Origin: Sinorhizobium sp. A49
GTDB lineage: Bacteria; Pseudomonadota; Alphaproteobacteria; Rhizobiales; Rhizobiaceae
Assembly: GCF_002002725.1 (NCBI RefSeq)
Contig: NZ_MUNW01000055.1
Location: forward strand, 186,001 to 250,000
Reading direction: 5' to 3'
Length of the DNA stretch: 64,000 bases
Shown: positions 28,028 through 36,819 of the stretch, one piece after another
How positions within the stretch are numbered: position 1 is the first letter of the stretch
Layout: each line of letters opens with the position of its first letter
Program-made: the position numbers and the translations under genes
Notes under the pieces: model-generated
The model's database searches: none
What the model was told of the DNA's origin: nothing
What the model saw: the letters and a program-made list of their open reading frames with translations, nothing else

Positions 28028-29202
28028 GCGTCACAGGCCTTTCCCCCAACTTCAAGGTGGCGTTCGACGCCAACAGCCAGGTGTTTTCGCTTGCCGGTGT
28101 CGTCCGGCCGCGGTCCGTTGACGAGATCGCCGATAGCATCGCCATGCTCAAGCAGGCGATCGACGACGTTCGCGGCGTGCTTTACGTCGACGTGAAACGC
28201 CTGATCCAGATGAACAACACCGCATTCCATGCCTTCGTGCGGGTTGCCCTCGACGCATGCCGGTCACGCGCGGACCTGCGCGTGGTGATCGTGACGTCGA
28301 GCGTCGTCGGCTGGACCACACGGATGTTCGGACATCTCAACCAGATCGAACCGCAGATTTCGGTCGAGGTCTACGATTCGACCTTCTATCCCGGGCAGAG
28401 CTTCGTCGAGGACACCAGCTTCATCCCAATTCTGAGAACCCAGACGAAGATGACCTGGCGCCACGAGCGTTCGATCCTGCCGCGGCACGGCCTGCGGCCA
28501 GGTATCGCCATGGCCGACGTCTGCTGCGGCATCGGCGACTTTGCCGTTCTCGTCCAGAAGGAGTTTCAGCCGGCGCGGATCGTCGCCCTCGACCACTCCA
28601 AGGCGAGCCTCGCCTATGCACGCGAGGTGGCGACCAACTTCGGCATCACCGATATCGAGTACACCTACGGCGATGCGTCGGAAATGCTGCTGGAGGACAA
28701 TCAGTTCGATTTCGTCAGCTGCCGCCACTCGCTGCAGATCTTCAACGAACGCGAGCTTCTCCTGAAGGAACTCTACCGGATCTGCAAACCGGGCGGACGT
28801 GTCTACATCACCAATGAAAAGAACTCGCACTGCCTCGGCGAACCGCGCGCCCAGAGCATCCAGTGGACCTATAACGAGGTCGCCAAGCTGTTCAGCCATT
28901 TCGACATGGACGTCGAACTCGGACCAAAAAGCCGCCGCTACCTCGCCGATGCCGGCTTCGACGACATCCTGGTGGAATCCTTCATGGTGACGAACCTCGA
29001 CGGCGACCCGCAGGACTTCGCCGACGTGATCACCGCCTGGGAAAACGTCTATGCCGGCGAAATGGCTGTCCGGCGCGGCGACAAGCCCGAATTCATCGAG
29101 CGCTTCCGACAGGGCTTCCGGGACCATATCTTTGCCGCCCTTCATCCCAAGGGTTACGCCGGCTGGCCGATCTGGGTCGCATCGGGGCGCAAGCCGACAT
29201 GA
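28024..29202 (+). CDS. STAS-domain / SAM-dependent methyltransferase fusion
   Basis: 392 residues from a TTG at 28024 that overlaps the previous stop (TTGA) and has GGAAGGG upstream. Residues 10-125 form a STAS-like (anti-sigma-antagonist) domain: VLYVDVKRLIQMNNTAFHAF aligns with the phosphoserine loop of STAS proteins, with Thr66 in NNTA replacing the phospho-acceptor Ser. Residues about 145-390 are a class I methyltransferase of the UbiE type (motif I ADVCCGIGDFA, acidic LDHS, later CRHSLQIFNERELLLKELYRICKPGGR). It overlaps the phosphatase gene by four bases. The fusion suggests methylation controlled by a phosphorylation switch. The methyl acceptor is unknown. Confidence 0.85.
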   Translation: MSVTGLSPNFKVAFDANSQVFSLAGVVRPRSVDEIADSIAMLKQAIDDVRGVLYVDVKRLIQMNNTAFHAFVRVALDACRSRADLRVVIVTSSVVGWTTRMFGHLNQIEPQISVEVYDSTFYPGQSFVEDTSFIPILRTQTKMTWRHERSILPRHGLRPGIAMADVCCGIGDFAVLVQKEFQPARIVALDHSKASLAYAREVATNFGITDIEYTYGDASEMLLEDNQFDFVSCRHSLQIFNERELLLKELYRICKPGGRVYITNEKNSHCLGEPRAQSIQWTYNEVAKLFSHFDMDVELGPKSRRYLADAGFDDILVESFMVTNLDGDPQDFADVITAWENVYAGEMAVRRGDKPEFIERFRQGFRDHIFAALHPKGYAGWPIWVASGRKPT

Positions 29203-31559
29203 ATGAACAGAGTGCATCAAGTTCCCGCCTCGGCTTGAGGTCCTTCCGCGCCAAGTTCGTGCTCGTTGTCGGCGGCGCCGTGCTGTTCGATTTGCTTGTC
29301 ACAGGCGGCCTTGCGCTTTGGAATGTGCAAAGACTGTCGCGGGATGCCGCGACGGAAGTCGGCCAGGGCCTGCAGAAGGCCAACCAGGACTATATGCGGT
29401 CCTACGCAGAATCGACCGCCGCCCGCGTCAACCTGCTTCTTGGCCAGGTCCACACCGACGTCGGAACGCTCGCAGGCGTTCTGCAGTCGCAGATTGATCG
29501 GCCGGTGCGCAAGTTCCAGGTCGGCGAGGCTCTTGCCCGGGGCGCGCCTGGTTCTGTCACCGTCGTCTACGACGAGAAAGGCGGATGGGCGCAGAACCTG
29601 CCCGGCCCGCCTTCGGTCGTCAGCGTCTGGGGTTATCTTCTCGGGCCGGAGCGTCATCCGCTTCCCGACGTCCAGACCGAGATCGAGAACAGCGCGGTGC
29701 TTGACCTCGTTGCGCCGAGCCTGCTGGAGAGCGGCCGGTCCAAGCTGCAGATGTATTACATCGGCCCCAAGGAGCGGCCGATTTTCAGGACAGCACCCTA
29801 TACGGACCAGGCACAAACCTTCGACCGGCTTTATCCCGGCCACAACGAAGCCGAGTTCTGGACGTTCTTTTTCCCCGGCATCTACGAATCCTGGGAGCAA
29901 TGGGCGAAGGATCCGAGCCTGAGGCCGGTGCCGAACGATGTGACGCAGACGGCGCCCTACACCGATGCGATCACCGGCAAGCTCATCGTCAGCTTCTTCC
30001 AGCCGCTATGGTCGCGCGACCGAAAGGCTGTGGCAGGGGCTGCCGGCGCCGATATCACGCTCGACCAGCTGGCCGAGGTGGTACAGAACGTCAAGGTCGC
30101 CGAAAGCGGCTTCGGCTTCCTGGCAATGTCCGATGGCAATGTGCTCGCCATCAACCCGGACGGCGAAAAGACGATCGGCCTGCAGACATCAAGCGATACC
30201 AGCACGCAAGGCGTGACCGGTGCCGACCGGTCGCTTCGCAAGAGCGCCCAGGTTGCCATTGCGCAACTGCCGCTCGGACAGGATGGAGTGATCCAGCGCG
30301 TCATGCTCGACGAGGCCGGCGAGAAGGTGCCTTATCTCGTTCTCCTGAAGCAGTTGCAGCCCGAGAATTTCTGGATGTCCGGCCCGGTGCGCAAGGAAAC
30401 GATGTCGCTTGGCATCGTGGTTCCGGAACGCGAAATCTATGCGTCGCTGTTTGCCGCGCAAGCCGGCATCTCGCAGGCGACGAACCGCATCCTCGCCTAT
30501 CAGATCCTGGCGCTGCTTGCGTCGTTGCTGTTCGTGACGGCGGCGGTGTTCGGCATCTCCAAGCGCGTGACCGCCGGCATCAGTGCGCTTGCCGGTGCCG
30601 CCAAGCGCATCCAGGCGAAGGACTATTCGGTCCGGGTGCCGATCTCCACGCGCGACGAAGTGGGCGAAGCCGGCACGGCCTTCAACCGGATGGCCGAAGA
30701 GATCAGCTTCCACACCGAAAACCTCGAGCATCTCGTCGAGGAGCGAACGAAGCAGATCGAGGAAGCCAACCAGCAGATCTCCGCACTCAACATGCAGCTG
30801 CGCAGCGAAAACCTGCGGCTCGGCGCCGAGCTGGCGGTCGCCCGGCAGATCCAGATGATGGTATTGCCGAAGGCTGGCGAGCTCGACGAGATCGCAAACC
30901 TGGAGATCGCCGCCTATATGCGGCCCGCCGACGAAGTGGGCGGGGACTACTACGATGTGCTGAGTGACGGCACGCGGTTGAAGATCGGCATCGGCGACGT
31001 CACCGGGCACGGCCTCGAGAGCGGCGTCCTGATGCTGATGGTGCAATCGGTCGCGCGCGCCTTGCAGGAGGCCGGTGACATGGATCCCAATCAGTTCCTC
31101 AACCGTCTCAACCGTGCAATCTACAAAAATATCGTGCGCACCAATACCGACAAGCATCTTTCTCTGGCATTTCTCGACTATGATGGTGGCCGCCTGACGC
31201 TTTCGGGGCAGCACGAGGAACTGATTGTCGTTCGCAACGCCCAAGAGGTGGAGCGCATCGACACGATGGATCTCGGTCTACCGATCGGCTTGGAGCCCGA
31301 TATTTCGCGGTTCGTCGCCACGCGCGAAGTCGCTTTTGCCCAGGGTGATATGATCATCCTGCACACGGACGGGGTAACGGAAGCCGAGAACGCGGCTGGC
31401 GAACTGTTCGGCATCCAGCGGCTCTGCGACAGTGCGCGGCAGTTTTATGGACGCAGCGCCGAAGAAGCAAAATCAGGGATACTCGAGGACCTGATGGCAC
31501 ATATCGGCAAGCAGAAAATTCACGACGACATTACCCTCGTGGTCATGAGACACAGGTGA
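29199..31559 (+). CDS. Membrane HAMP-SpoIIE/PP2C protein serine phosphatase
   Basis: 786 residues. A membrane helix (about 18-40) is followed by a large periplasmic sensor region (about 41-425, dCache-like, with repeated TDAITGKLIVSFFQPLW-type segments), a second helix (about 430-450), a HAMP domain (TAGISALAGAAKRIQAKDYSVRVPISTRDEVGEAGTAFNRMAEEI), a short coiled coil and a SpoIIE-type PP2C domain (about 560-786). Metal-binding motifs VGGDYYD, GDVTGHG, HTDGVTEA and the final HDD are all present. It should dephosphorylate a STAS phosphoprotein in response to an external signal, as SiaA or RsbU do. Gap to the next gene is four bases. Confidence 0.92.
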   Translation: MNEQSASSSRLGLRSFRAKFVLVVGGAVLFDLLVTGGLALWNVQRLSRDAATEVGQGLQKANQDYMRSYAESTAARVNLLLGQVHTDVGTLAGVLQSQIDRPVRKFQVGEALARGAPGSVTVVYDEKGGWAQNLPGPPSVVSVWGYLLGPERHPLPDVQTEIENSAVLDLVAPSLLESGRSKLQMYYIGPKERPIFRTAPYTDQAQTFDRLYPGHNEAEFWTFFFPGIYESWEQWAKDPSLRPVPNDVTQTAPYTDAITGKLIVSFFQPLWSRDRKAVAGAAGADITLDQLAEVVQNVKVAESGFGFLAMSDGNVLAINPDGEKTIGLQTSSDTSTQGVTGADRSLRKSAQVAIAQLPLGQDGVIQRVMLDEAGEKVPYLVLLKQLQPENFWMSGPVRKETMSLGIVVPEREIYASLFAAQAGISQATNRILAYQILALLASLLFVTAAVFGISKRVTAGISALAGAAKRIQAKDYSVRVPISTRDEVGEAGTAFNRMAEEISFHTENLEHLVEERTKQIEEANQQISALNMQLRSENLRLGAELAVARQIQMMVLPKAGELDEIANLEIAAYMRPADEVGGDYYDVLSDGTRLKIGIGDVTGHGLESGVLMLMVQSVARALQEAGDMDPNQFLNRLNRAIYKNIVRTNTDKHLSLAFLDYDGGRLTLSGQHEELIVVRNAQEVERIDTMDLGLPIGLEPDISRFVATREVAFAQGDMIILHTDGVTEAENAAGELFGIQRLCDSARQFYGRSAEEAKSGILEDLMAHIGKQKIHDDITLVVMRHR

Positions 31560-31563
31560 GCAG

Positions 31564-32124
31564 ATGACGACTTTGTACGGAACCGCGGACCTGACCAGGG
31601 GCGCCAATGAAAGCGTGACGAGGTTACGTCTTTACGACGGCCAGCTCAACCTCAGTTGGAAACATTGCGCTATCGCCTCGGATTTTGTCGCCGAGCTGAT
31701 CGCCATGCGCTACCGCGGCTCGCGCAACGCCTATAAGGAAGTCCGGCACAATATCGGCTACTTGACCAACGAATTGGTCGAAAACGCGGTGAAGTTCCGC
31801 GCCGCCGGCGGCATCGTGGTCGAGGCTTCGATCGACGACAGCAACTTCCGTGCGAAAGTATCGAACTTCGTCGATGGCGAGACGGCTGCACGCTTCCAGG
31901 ATCTGCTGTCCGAGATCACCACGGGTGACCCGGGCGACCTTCTGATCGAACGCATCGAAGCCAATGCAATCGGCACCGGCAAAAGCGGATCGGGACTTGG
32001 TCTTTTAACACTGATGAGCGATTATGGCGTCCGTTTCGCATGGGTTTTCGGACCCAATAGCGACAGCGGAGACGTCGCGCTTGAGACTTATGCCTCGATC
32101 CCCGTCCCCGATATCTCGAACTGA
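31564..32124 (+). CDS. HATPase-like serine kinase / anti-sigma-type regulator (second of two)
   Basis: 186 residues. The Bergerat ATPase N-box [14 protein letters not shown] with its Glu-Asn pair and the glycine loop [15 protein letters not shown] are present, so this copy can plausibly bind ATP. I recall a family named after cyanobacterial Slr1658 with this size and pattern, and SiaB kinase of Pseudomonas is functionally comparable; the assignment is by motif only. It probably phosphorylates the STAS protein encoded 13 bases downstream. No membrane segment. AGGTGAGCAG lies upstream of its ATG. Confidence 0.78.
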   Translation: MTTLYGTADLTRGANESVTRLRLYDGQLNLSWKHCAIASDFVAELIAMRYRGSRNAYKEVRHNIGYLTNELVENAVKFRAAGGIVVEASIDDSNFRAKVSNFVDGETAARFQDLLSEITTGDPGDLLIERIEANAIGTGKSGSGLGLLTLMSDYGVRFAWVFGPNSDSGDVALETYASIPVPDISN

Positions 32125-32137
32125 TGAGCAGGTGAAT

Positions 32138-32476
32138 ATGGAAATCAAGGACGAGGACTACCGCGTTTGGTCCGAGGGCAACGACATCCACTTCGAAGGA
32201 ACCATGCGGCTTCCCGGCACGGAAGCCTATGCCCCGATCTTCACCCTGGCCATGGGCGTGCTTGAGGCCGAGCCCGACCGCATGACGATCGACCTGGGGG
32301 AACTGCAGTTCCTGAACTCGTCGGGGATCAACCTGCTCGCCAAGCTGACCATCGAGGCCCGCAACCGGCCGAACGTGCAATTGACGGTGCGTGGAACCTC
32401 CGAGATTCCGTGGCAGTCAAAGTCTTTGCCCAACCTCAAGAAGCTCCATCCCGGCATCGATCTCAGGCTGAACTGA
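32138..32476 (+). CDS. STAS-domain phosphoprotein (anti-sigma-factor-antagonist-like, Slr1659-type)
   Basis: 112 residues from the ATG at 32138. [22 protein letters not shown] is the STAS phosphorylation loop, with Ser62 in NSSG at the position phosphorylated in SpoIIAA-like proteins. It is the likely substrate of the kinase at 31564 and the phosphatase at 29199. In SiaABCD the comparable protein (SiaC) controls a diguanylate cyclase; the GGDEF-EAL protein at 25690 could be its target here (inference). Confidence 0.8.
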   Translation: MEIKDEDYRVWSEGNDIHFEGTMRLPGTEAYAPIFTLAMGVLEAEPDRMTIDLGELQFLNSSGINLLAKLTIEARNRPNVQLTVRGTSEIPWQSKSLPNLKKLHPGIDLRLN

Positions 32477-32927
32477 GGCGACATCCACGACAGCAGACGC
32501 GCAAAAGTGTTCGGCAGTTTTGCGCGCTATGCGCAAGAACAGGGGTTTGAAGCGCATTTGGAAGATCGCGACGTGGCTTACACGTCGCATACCACGCGTG
32601 GCGCTATCGCATCTTGAAACGCTTGCATGATTTCGTCCCTGGACCGGAACCGGTTCAAGGACGAAATTGTATGGGCGGCGCGACTTTGGCCCATCTTGCT
32701 TCAAGTCATCCCGGCGATCGGTTCGACGCTTTCCGAAAGCCATCGGCTTCCTGAGCCAGGTTTTCCGCCTCAGTCGCCGGAGCCGACAACGTCGGAAGGT
32801 TTCACGGCGAACCTGCGACCGATGGCGAACGCCGCTTGCCCTCGGCGGATCACAAGATTTCGATTTTACTCCTGTTCGGGGTGCCCCTAGGCTTCACCCG
32901 GTTCAAACCGTACCGGGAGGAAATGCC
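32477..32927. other. 451-base gap holding a palindromic repeat
   Basis: No gene is recognisable between the STAS gene and the lectin-like gene; the frame of the latter is open upstream but the sequence there is not protein-like. The region contains the 38-base inverted repeat at 32630-32667. Confidence 0.5.
32630..32667. repeat. 38-base palindromic intergenic repeat
   Basis: Two adjoining 19-base arms, 32630-32648 (ATTTCGTCCCTGGACCGGA) and 32649-32667 (ACCGGTTCAAGGACGAAAT), are inverted copies with three mismatches, two of them G-U compatible. The motif resembles the palindromic intergenic elements common in Rhizobiaceae. It could also act as a terminator for the signalling operon. Confidence 0.6.
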
Positions 32928-33554
32928 ATGAAACGCAGGCTTATACTTGTCGCGGCCGCTCTGGCCTTGTCCGCCGTCGGGGCCAACGCCCAGGAGACGA
33001 CGATGAGCTTCTTCGTCACCAGCGCAAATCCGGGCAAGGGTGGCGATCTTGGCGGCCTTGCCGGCGCCGACACCTACTGCAGCACGCTGGCCTCGGCGAG
33101 CGGTTCCACGGGCAAGACCTGGAAGGCCTACCTTTCCACCGATTCGGAAAACGCCAAGGACCGTATCGGGGCCGGCCCCTGGTACAATGCCAAGGGCGAG
33201 AAGATCGCCGACGATGTCGCCTCGCTGCACAGCGACAAGAACAACCTGACGAAGCAGACGGCGCTCAACGAGAAGGGCGAAGTGATCAACGGCCGCGGCG
33301 ATACACCGAACCGGCACGATATCCTCACCGGCTCCAAAGCCGACGGCACGGCCGCGCCGGAGACCTGCGGCAACTGGACGCTCAGCGGAACGGACGGTGC
33401 GGCGATCGTCGGCCACAGCGACCGAACCGGCCTCAACGACAGCGCCGAGGCGAAATCCTGGAACGCATCGCACGCGACGCGCGGCGGCTGCACCCAGGAA
33501 GCCTTCAAGGGAACGGGCGGCGACGGGCTCTTTTACTGCTTCGCCGCGAATTGA
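32928..33554 (+). CDS. Secreted lectin-like protein (DUF1554/endostatin-like fold)
   Basis: 208 residues from the ATG at 32928 with GGGAGGAAATGCC upstream. A signal peptide (MKRRLILVAAALALSAVGANAQ) is followed by a compact C-type-lectin/endostatin-like domain: FFVTSANPGKGGDLGGLAGADTYCSTLA, TWKAYLST, TCGNWTL and the final GLFYCFAAN, with four cysteines (two likely disulfides) besides the leader. Proteins of this type are periplasmic or secreted and of unknown function. Stands alone. Confidence 0.8.
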   Translation: MKRRLILVAAALALSAVGANAQETTMSFFVTSANPGKGGDLGGLAGADTYCSTLASASGSTGKTWKAYLSTDSENAKDRIGAGPWYNAKGEKIADDVASLHSDKNNLTKQTALNEKGEVINGRGDTPNRHDILTGSKADGTAAPETCGNWTLSGTDGAAIVGHSDRTGLNDSAEAKSWNASHATRGGCTQEAFKGTGGDGLFYCFAAN

Positions 33555-33895
33555 CGGTATCCACACAACCGGGCCGTCGCACCTGCGCGGCCCACGACGG
33601 TTTGAGCCGGCTCCCTTGGTCCGCGCGCTTTTTACGGCCGGAAGAGACGGGTCGTACAGCCGTTGCCGGGCTGGTCTGGCTGCCGGATGCCATCGGCTTC
33701 TTTCGCGGCGGTCGCCCGGCGTCCGGCGTGCGGCCCTTTCGGCTGCCGACGGCCGCCTGAGCAAGCTTCGTTCATTCAGCGTCTCCAGTGTCGCTCCAAA
33801 TGCCTTGAAAACAGAATAAATGTTTGATCTACTCCTAAATCAGAACATGCGTTCTCCGACCAGCAGTTGCGCTCGGACCATGGGAGAGGATTGAG
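33555..33895. other. 341-base gap without a gene
   Basis: Only a modest GGGCCG/CGGCCC hairpin (33571-33576 with 33588-33593) after the lectin-like gene is seen, a weak terminator candidate. The last 70 bases are AT-richer and probably hold the promoter of the sugar-binding-protein gene. Confidence 0.45.
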
Positions 33896-34828
33896 ATGAA
33901 GAGGTTTTTGATTTCCGCAGCGGTTTGCGCATTGGCGGCAACAACGGCGCACGCCGAGAACATCGGGATCGCCATTGCCCGTTCCGACAGCGCCTTTCTG
34001 ACGATCCTGCGCAGCGGCATGGAGAGCCGCGCGGCTGAACTCGACAAGGTTACGGTGCAGGTCGAAGACGCCCAGAACGATCCGAGCCGACAGCTCGATC
34101 AGGTACAGAACCTGATCTCCGCTGGCGTCGATGCCATCGTCGTCGTTGCAGTTGACGGCGACGGCACGCCGGCTATCACCAAGCTGGCAACCGAGGCCAA
34201 GATCCCGGTCGTCTATGCGAACCATCCGCCCGCCGATGTCGACAGCCTGCCGGAAACTGCCGCTTTCGTCGGTTCAAACGAACTCGACTCCGGGACGATC
34301 CAGACGAAGGAAGTCTGTAAGCTGCTCGGCGGCAAGGGCGATCTCTTCGTCCTCATGGGTCCCCTGAACAACCATTCCTCGCTGACCCGCACCAAGGATA
34401 TCCACGACGTCATCGCCAGTGACGACTGCAAGGGCATGAAGGTCATCGAAGAACAGAGTGCAAACTGGGATCGCCTCGAGGCTACCAACATCATGACGAA
34501 CTGGCTGTCGGCGGGCACCAAGTTCGACGCCGTCATCGCCAACAACGACGAGATGGCAATCGGTGCGATCCAGGCGATGAAGTCCACAGGCGTCGACATG
34601 TCGAAGGTCGTCGTCGCCGGCATCGATGCGACGCCGGATGGCCTTGCCTCGATGGCGCAGGGCGATCTCGACGTGACGGTGTTCCAGAATGCCGTCGCTC
34701 AAGGAGCAGCCGCCATGGATGCGGCGGTGGCACTGGCACGCGGCGAAAAGACCGAGCGCCACATCTGGGTACCCTTCGAACTGGTGACGCCTGAGAACAT
34801 GCAGGATTATGCAAAGGCCAATCAGTAA
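33896..34828 (+). CDS. Orphan sugar ABC transporter substrate-binding protein (RbsB-like)
   Basis: 310 residues with a signal peptide (cleavage after THA near residue 20) and a periplasmic-binding-protein type 1 fold: NIGIAIARSDSAFLTILRSGMESRA, NLISAGVDAIVVVAVDGDGTPA and NNDEMAIGAIQAMKSTGV. Such proteins bind ribose-like sugars, polyols or autoinducer-2. GGGAGAGG precedes the start. No permease or ATPase gene adjoins it, so it may serve a transporter elsewhere or a chemoreceptor. Confidence 0.9.
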   Translation: MKRFLISAAVCALAATTAHAENIGIAIARSDSAFLTILRSGMESRAAELDKVTVQVEDAQNDPSRQLDQVQNLISAGVDAIVVVAVDGDGTPAITKLATEAKIPVVYANHPPADVDSLPETAAFVGSNELDSGTIQTKEVCKLLGGKGDLFVLMGPLNNHSSLTRTKDIHDVIASDDCKGMKVIEEQSANWDRLEATNIMTNWLSAGTKFDAVIANNDEMAIGAIQAMKSTGVDMSKVVVAGIDATPDGLASMAQGDLDVTVFQNAVAQGAAAMDAAVALARGEKTERHIWVPFELVTPENMQDYAKANQ

Positions 34829-34863
34829 GCCTGCCGGGTTCGCCTGACGCGTTGAAAAAGTCG

Positions 34864-34893
34864 AGGGCCATGGATGGCAACGTCCGTGGCCCT
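34864..34893 (+). terminator. Probable terminator after the sugar-binding protein
   Basis: AGGGCCATGGA (34864-34874) pairs with TCCGTGGCCCT (34883-34893), ten Watson-Crick pairs plus one wobble, around an eight-base loop, followed by TCT. Confidence 0.6.
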
Positions 34894-34989
34894 TCTGCGT
34901 TGGTCCATCCCGCAGCATTGGACACATGCATCTGCATGCGCGCGGATCAAACTGCTTGTCGCGGCGTGAGGTGCCAACCATGAGCGATA

Positions 34990-35232
34990 TCAGCTTGGCA
35001 CGTCATCCTGCGCGTTCGCGCCCACACGTCGTTCGTCACCGCCAAGCATCTGCATGAGCGCAAGCTCGCTGCGAACACCGCGCTGATAGATCTGGATAAG
35101 CGAGGCGCCGAGCGTATCCGCCTCGTCGCTCTCCGGCTCCAAGTCATTGCTGGAGCAGGCGTGTCGGAACACGCGCTGGAGCATTTTCAGTTGATCTTCA
35201 TCGATTGCAAGGTCTCGAAAATACCGATCCAT
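34990..35232 (-). CDS. Small conserved-looking hypothetical protein
   Basis: 80 residues from the ATG at 35232 with GGAGGATCAGAGG upstream (an ATG at 35253 is an alternative). The sequence MDRYFRDLAIDEDQLKMLQRVFRHAC is acidic, helical and well composed for a soluble protein, unlike the arginine-rich noise frames around it. I do not recognise a family. It stands alone, downstream of and opposite to the sugar-binding-protein gene. Confidence 0.55.
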   Translation of the reverse strand: MDRYFRDLAIDEDQLKMLQRVFRHACSSNDLEPESDEADTLGASLIQIYQRGVRSELALMQMLGGDERRVGANAQDDVPS

Positions 35233-35511
35233 CTGCCTCTGATCCTCCAACATCAAAGCAGGTTGAGATGATTTTTCTGATATTGGGAAAGATCGCGAAT
35301 TTTTCCAGAGGCGGATACATTTCACCTTCGCAGGCGCCGCGCCATGCGAGAAAGAGGGCGCATTCCTGAGGGCTTGGTAACAGGACGAGCGCGCCGGTTT
35401 CAGGTGCAATCCGTAGCGCGCGCATCCCTGCCGGCGAGGCAGGGCGGTGTCGTGAACCGCATCAGCGAACACATCCCTTGACGCGGTCATAATATCTATT
35501 AATCTGGAGAT

Positions 35512-35690
35512 ATGGATATTACACAAGCGATAACGGCGCTTGCCGCCCTTGCCCAATCGACCCGGCTCGATGTTTTTCGACTGCTGGTCAAACACGAACC
35601 CAACGGCCTGGCGGCCGGTGAACTCGCACAGGCGATCGACGTCCCGCAGAACACGATGTCGGCGAACGGCTCAAGGGAGCGCGGCACGTC
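35512..35690 (+). pseudogene. ArsR-family regulator, 3'-truncated
   Basis: The first 52 or so residues (MDITQAITALAALAQSTRLDVFRLL ... AQAIDVPQNTMSA) are a good match to arsenic-type ArsR winged-helix regulators up to the recognition helix. The usual continuation (HLAIL-type recognition helix, beta hairpin and C-terminal Cys region) is missing; the frame continues as unrelated sequence to a stop at 35769. The break abuts the remnant of an MFS gene in a different frame. Confidence 0.7.
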
Positions 35691-36344
35691 ATGGCTGGGC
35701 CGGTGGACACCCGGCCGTCCGACGGGCCCGTCACGCCGCCCGCTCACGGGACCGCGCTCTTCACTTTAATGCTGCTCGGGTTTGTCCTTGAGGGCCTGGT
35801 TCTCTCTGCCGTTCTGATCCACATGGTGACCTTGACGGTCGAACTCGTTCTGGGGTCGTCAGGTCTCCTGGTGGCCAGCCTGTTCGGCCCGGCGCAGGTG
35901 GCAAGCCGCCTCGTCAACATGCTCTTCGGCAAACAGATCACCCAGACCTCGCTTGCCATCGTCGCCGCCTGCCTGTTGGTTCTCGGGCTTGCCGTCCTGA
36001 CCGCTACGGCGCCATGGCTGCCGGGCGCGATCACCTTCGCCATCCTGTTCGGCAAGGGATCGGGCCTGATCAGCATCGTCAGCGGCACCTTGCCGCTCGT
36101 GCTTTTCGGCAAGCACAATTACGGCGCGCGTCTTGGCTGGGTTACCGCCTCCAAACAGCTGTCATCCGCCGCAGCGCCATTTTCGCTTGCCTTGGCCTTC
36201 GCCTGGCTCGGGGGGCTGCCTTCCCTATGGATAACCGTTGCAACAGGTGCCGCCGGAATACTCGCCTTTGCTGCCATCGCCGTGTTCAACCGCCGCGACC
36301 GGCTTCGAGCGTCAGGGGTGGGCAAGGGTCTGATCGAGGTCTAG
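35691..36344 (+). pseudogene. MFS transporter, C-terminal half only
   Basis: 217 residues corresponding to the last six membrane helices of an MFS permease (GTALFTLMLLGFVLEGLVLSAVLIHMV through LVNMLFGKQ, GSGLISIVSGTLPLVLFG and GWVTASKQLSSAAAPFSLA). The N-terminal six helices are missing. The ATG at 35691 could still be translated, but half an MFS protein is unlikely to transport. Its position directly after truncated arsR suggests a deletion within an arsR-transporter pair. Confidence 0.7.
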
Positions 36345-36819
36345 GCGCATTCCGGTATCTATTGGACCAACCAGTCGACGCGTCGCGTTCACAGGCGACA
36401 ACCTTTTCGAAGGCACGGTCGGAGGACCGGCGCCGGCCAGTGGACCAGCGCCCACGTGCATCGCGCCAGTGTCGCAATGCGCCTGGGCTTTCGGCTTGTT
36501 GCCGTCGACTTGCACATGACCTGAGCGCGCCCCTTCAGCCGCTTCGCGCTTTTCCCATCATCAAAGCTTCGCAAAACCTCCGCCGATCGCAAGAAGGGAA
36601 TCGACACAAGTCCGCTTGAAGGCGCATAGAGGCGCTGAGGCCAGTCACCAAGGCTTGCTTGCTTTCATCGCCGATCCCGGCTGAAGCGTGCGGGTCGGCG
36701 AAACCGTGATCCATTCTGAAGTGCTCCGATGAATTCGTTTCCGACAGCAATCCAGCTTTCGTCTCACGTTTTGGCCGGCAGCCGCATTCTTGATTGCAAT
36801 GCGGGCCAGCAGTGACGGT
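36345..36819. other. 475-base gap without a supported gene
   Basis: Short frames on both strands are arginine-rich and overlap one another; no transposase, repeat ends or RNA gene can be supported. It contains the promoter side of the DHA2-type exporter. Confidence 0.45.

Noticed and set aside
36312-36607. Minus-strand frames that could suggest a transposase remnant
   Set aside because: No DDE, Rieske, HTH or other motif can be read and there are no inverted repeat ends; composition alone does not support an IS.
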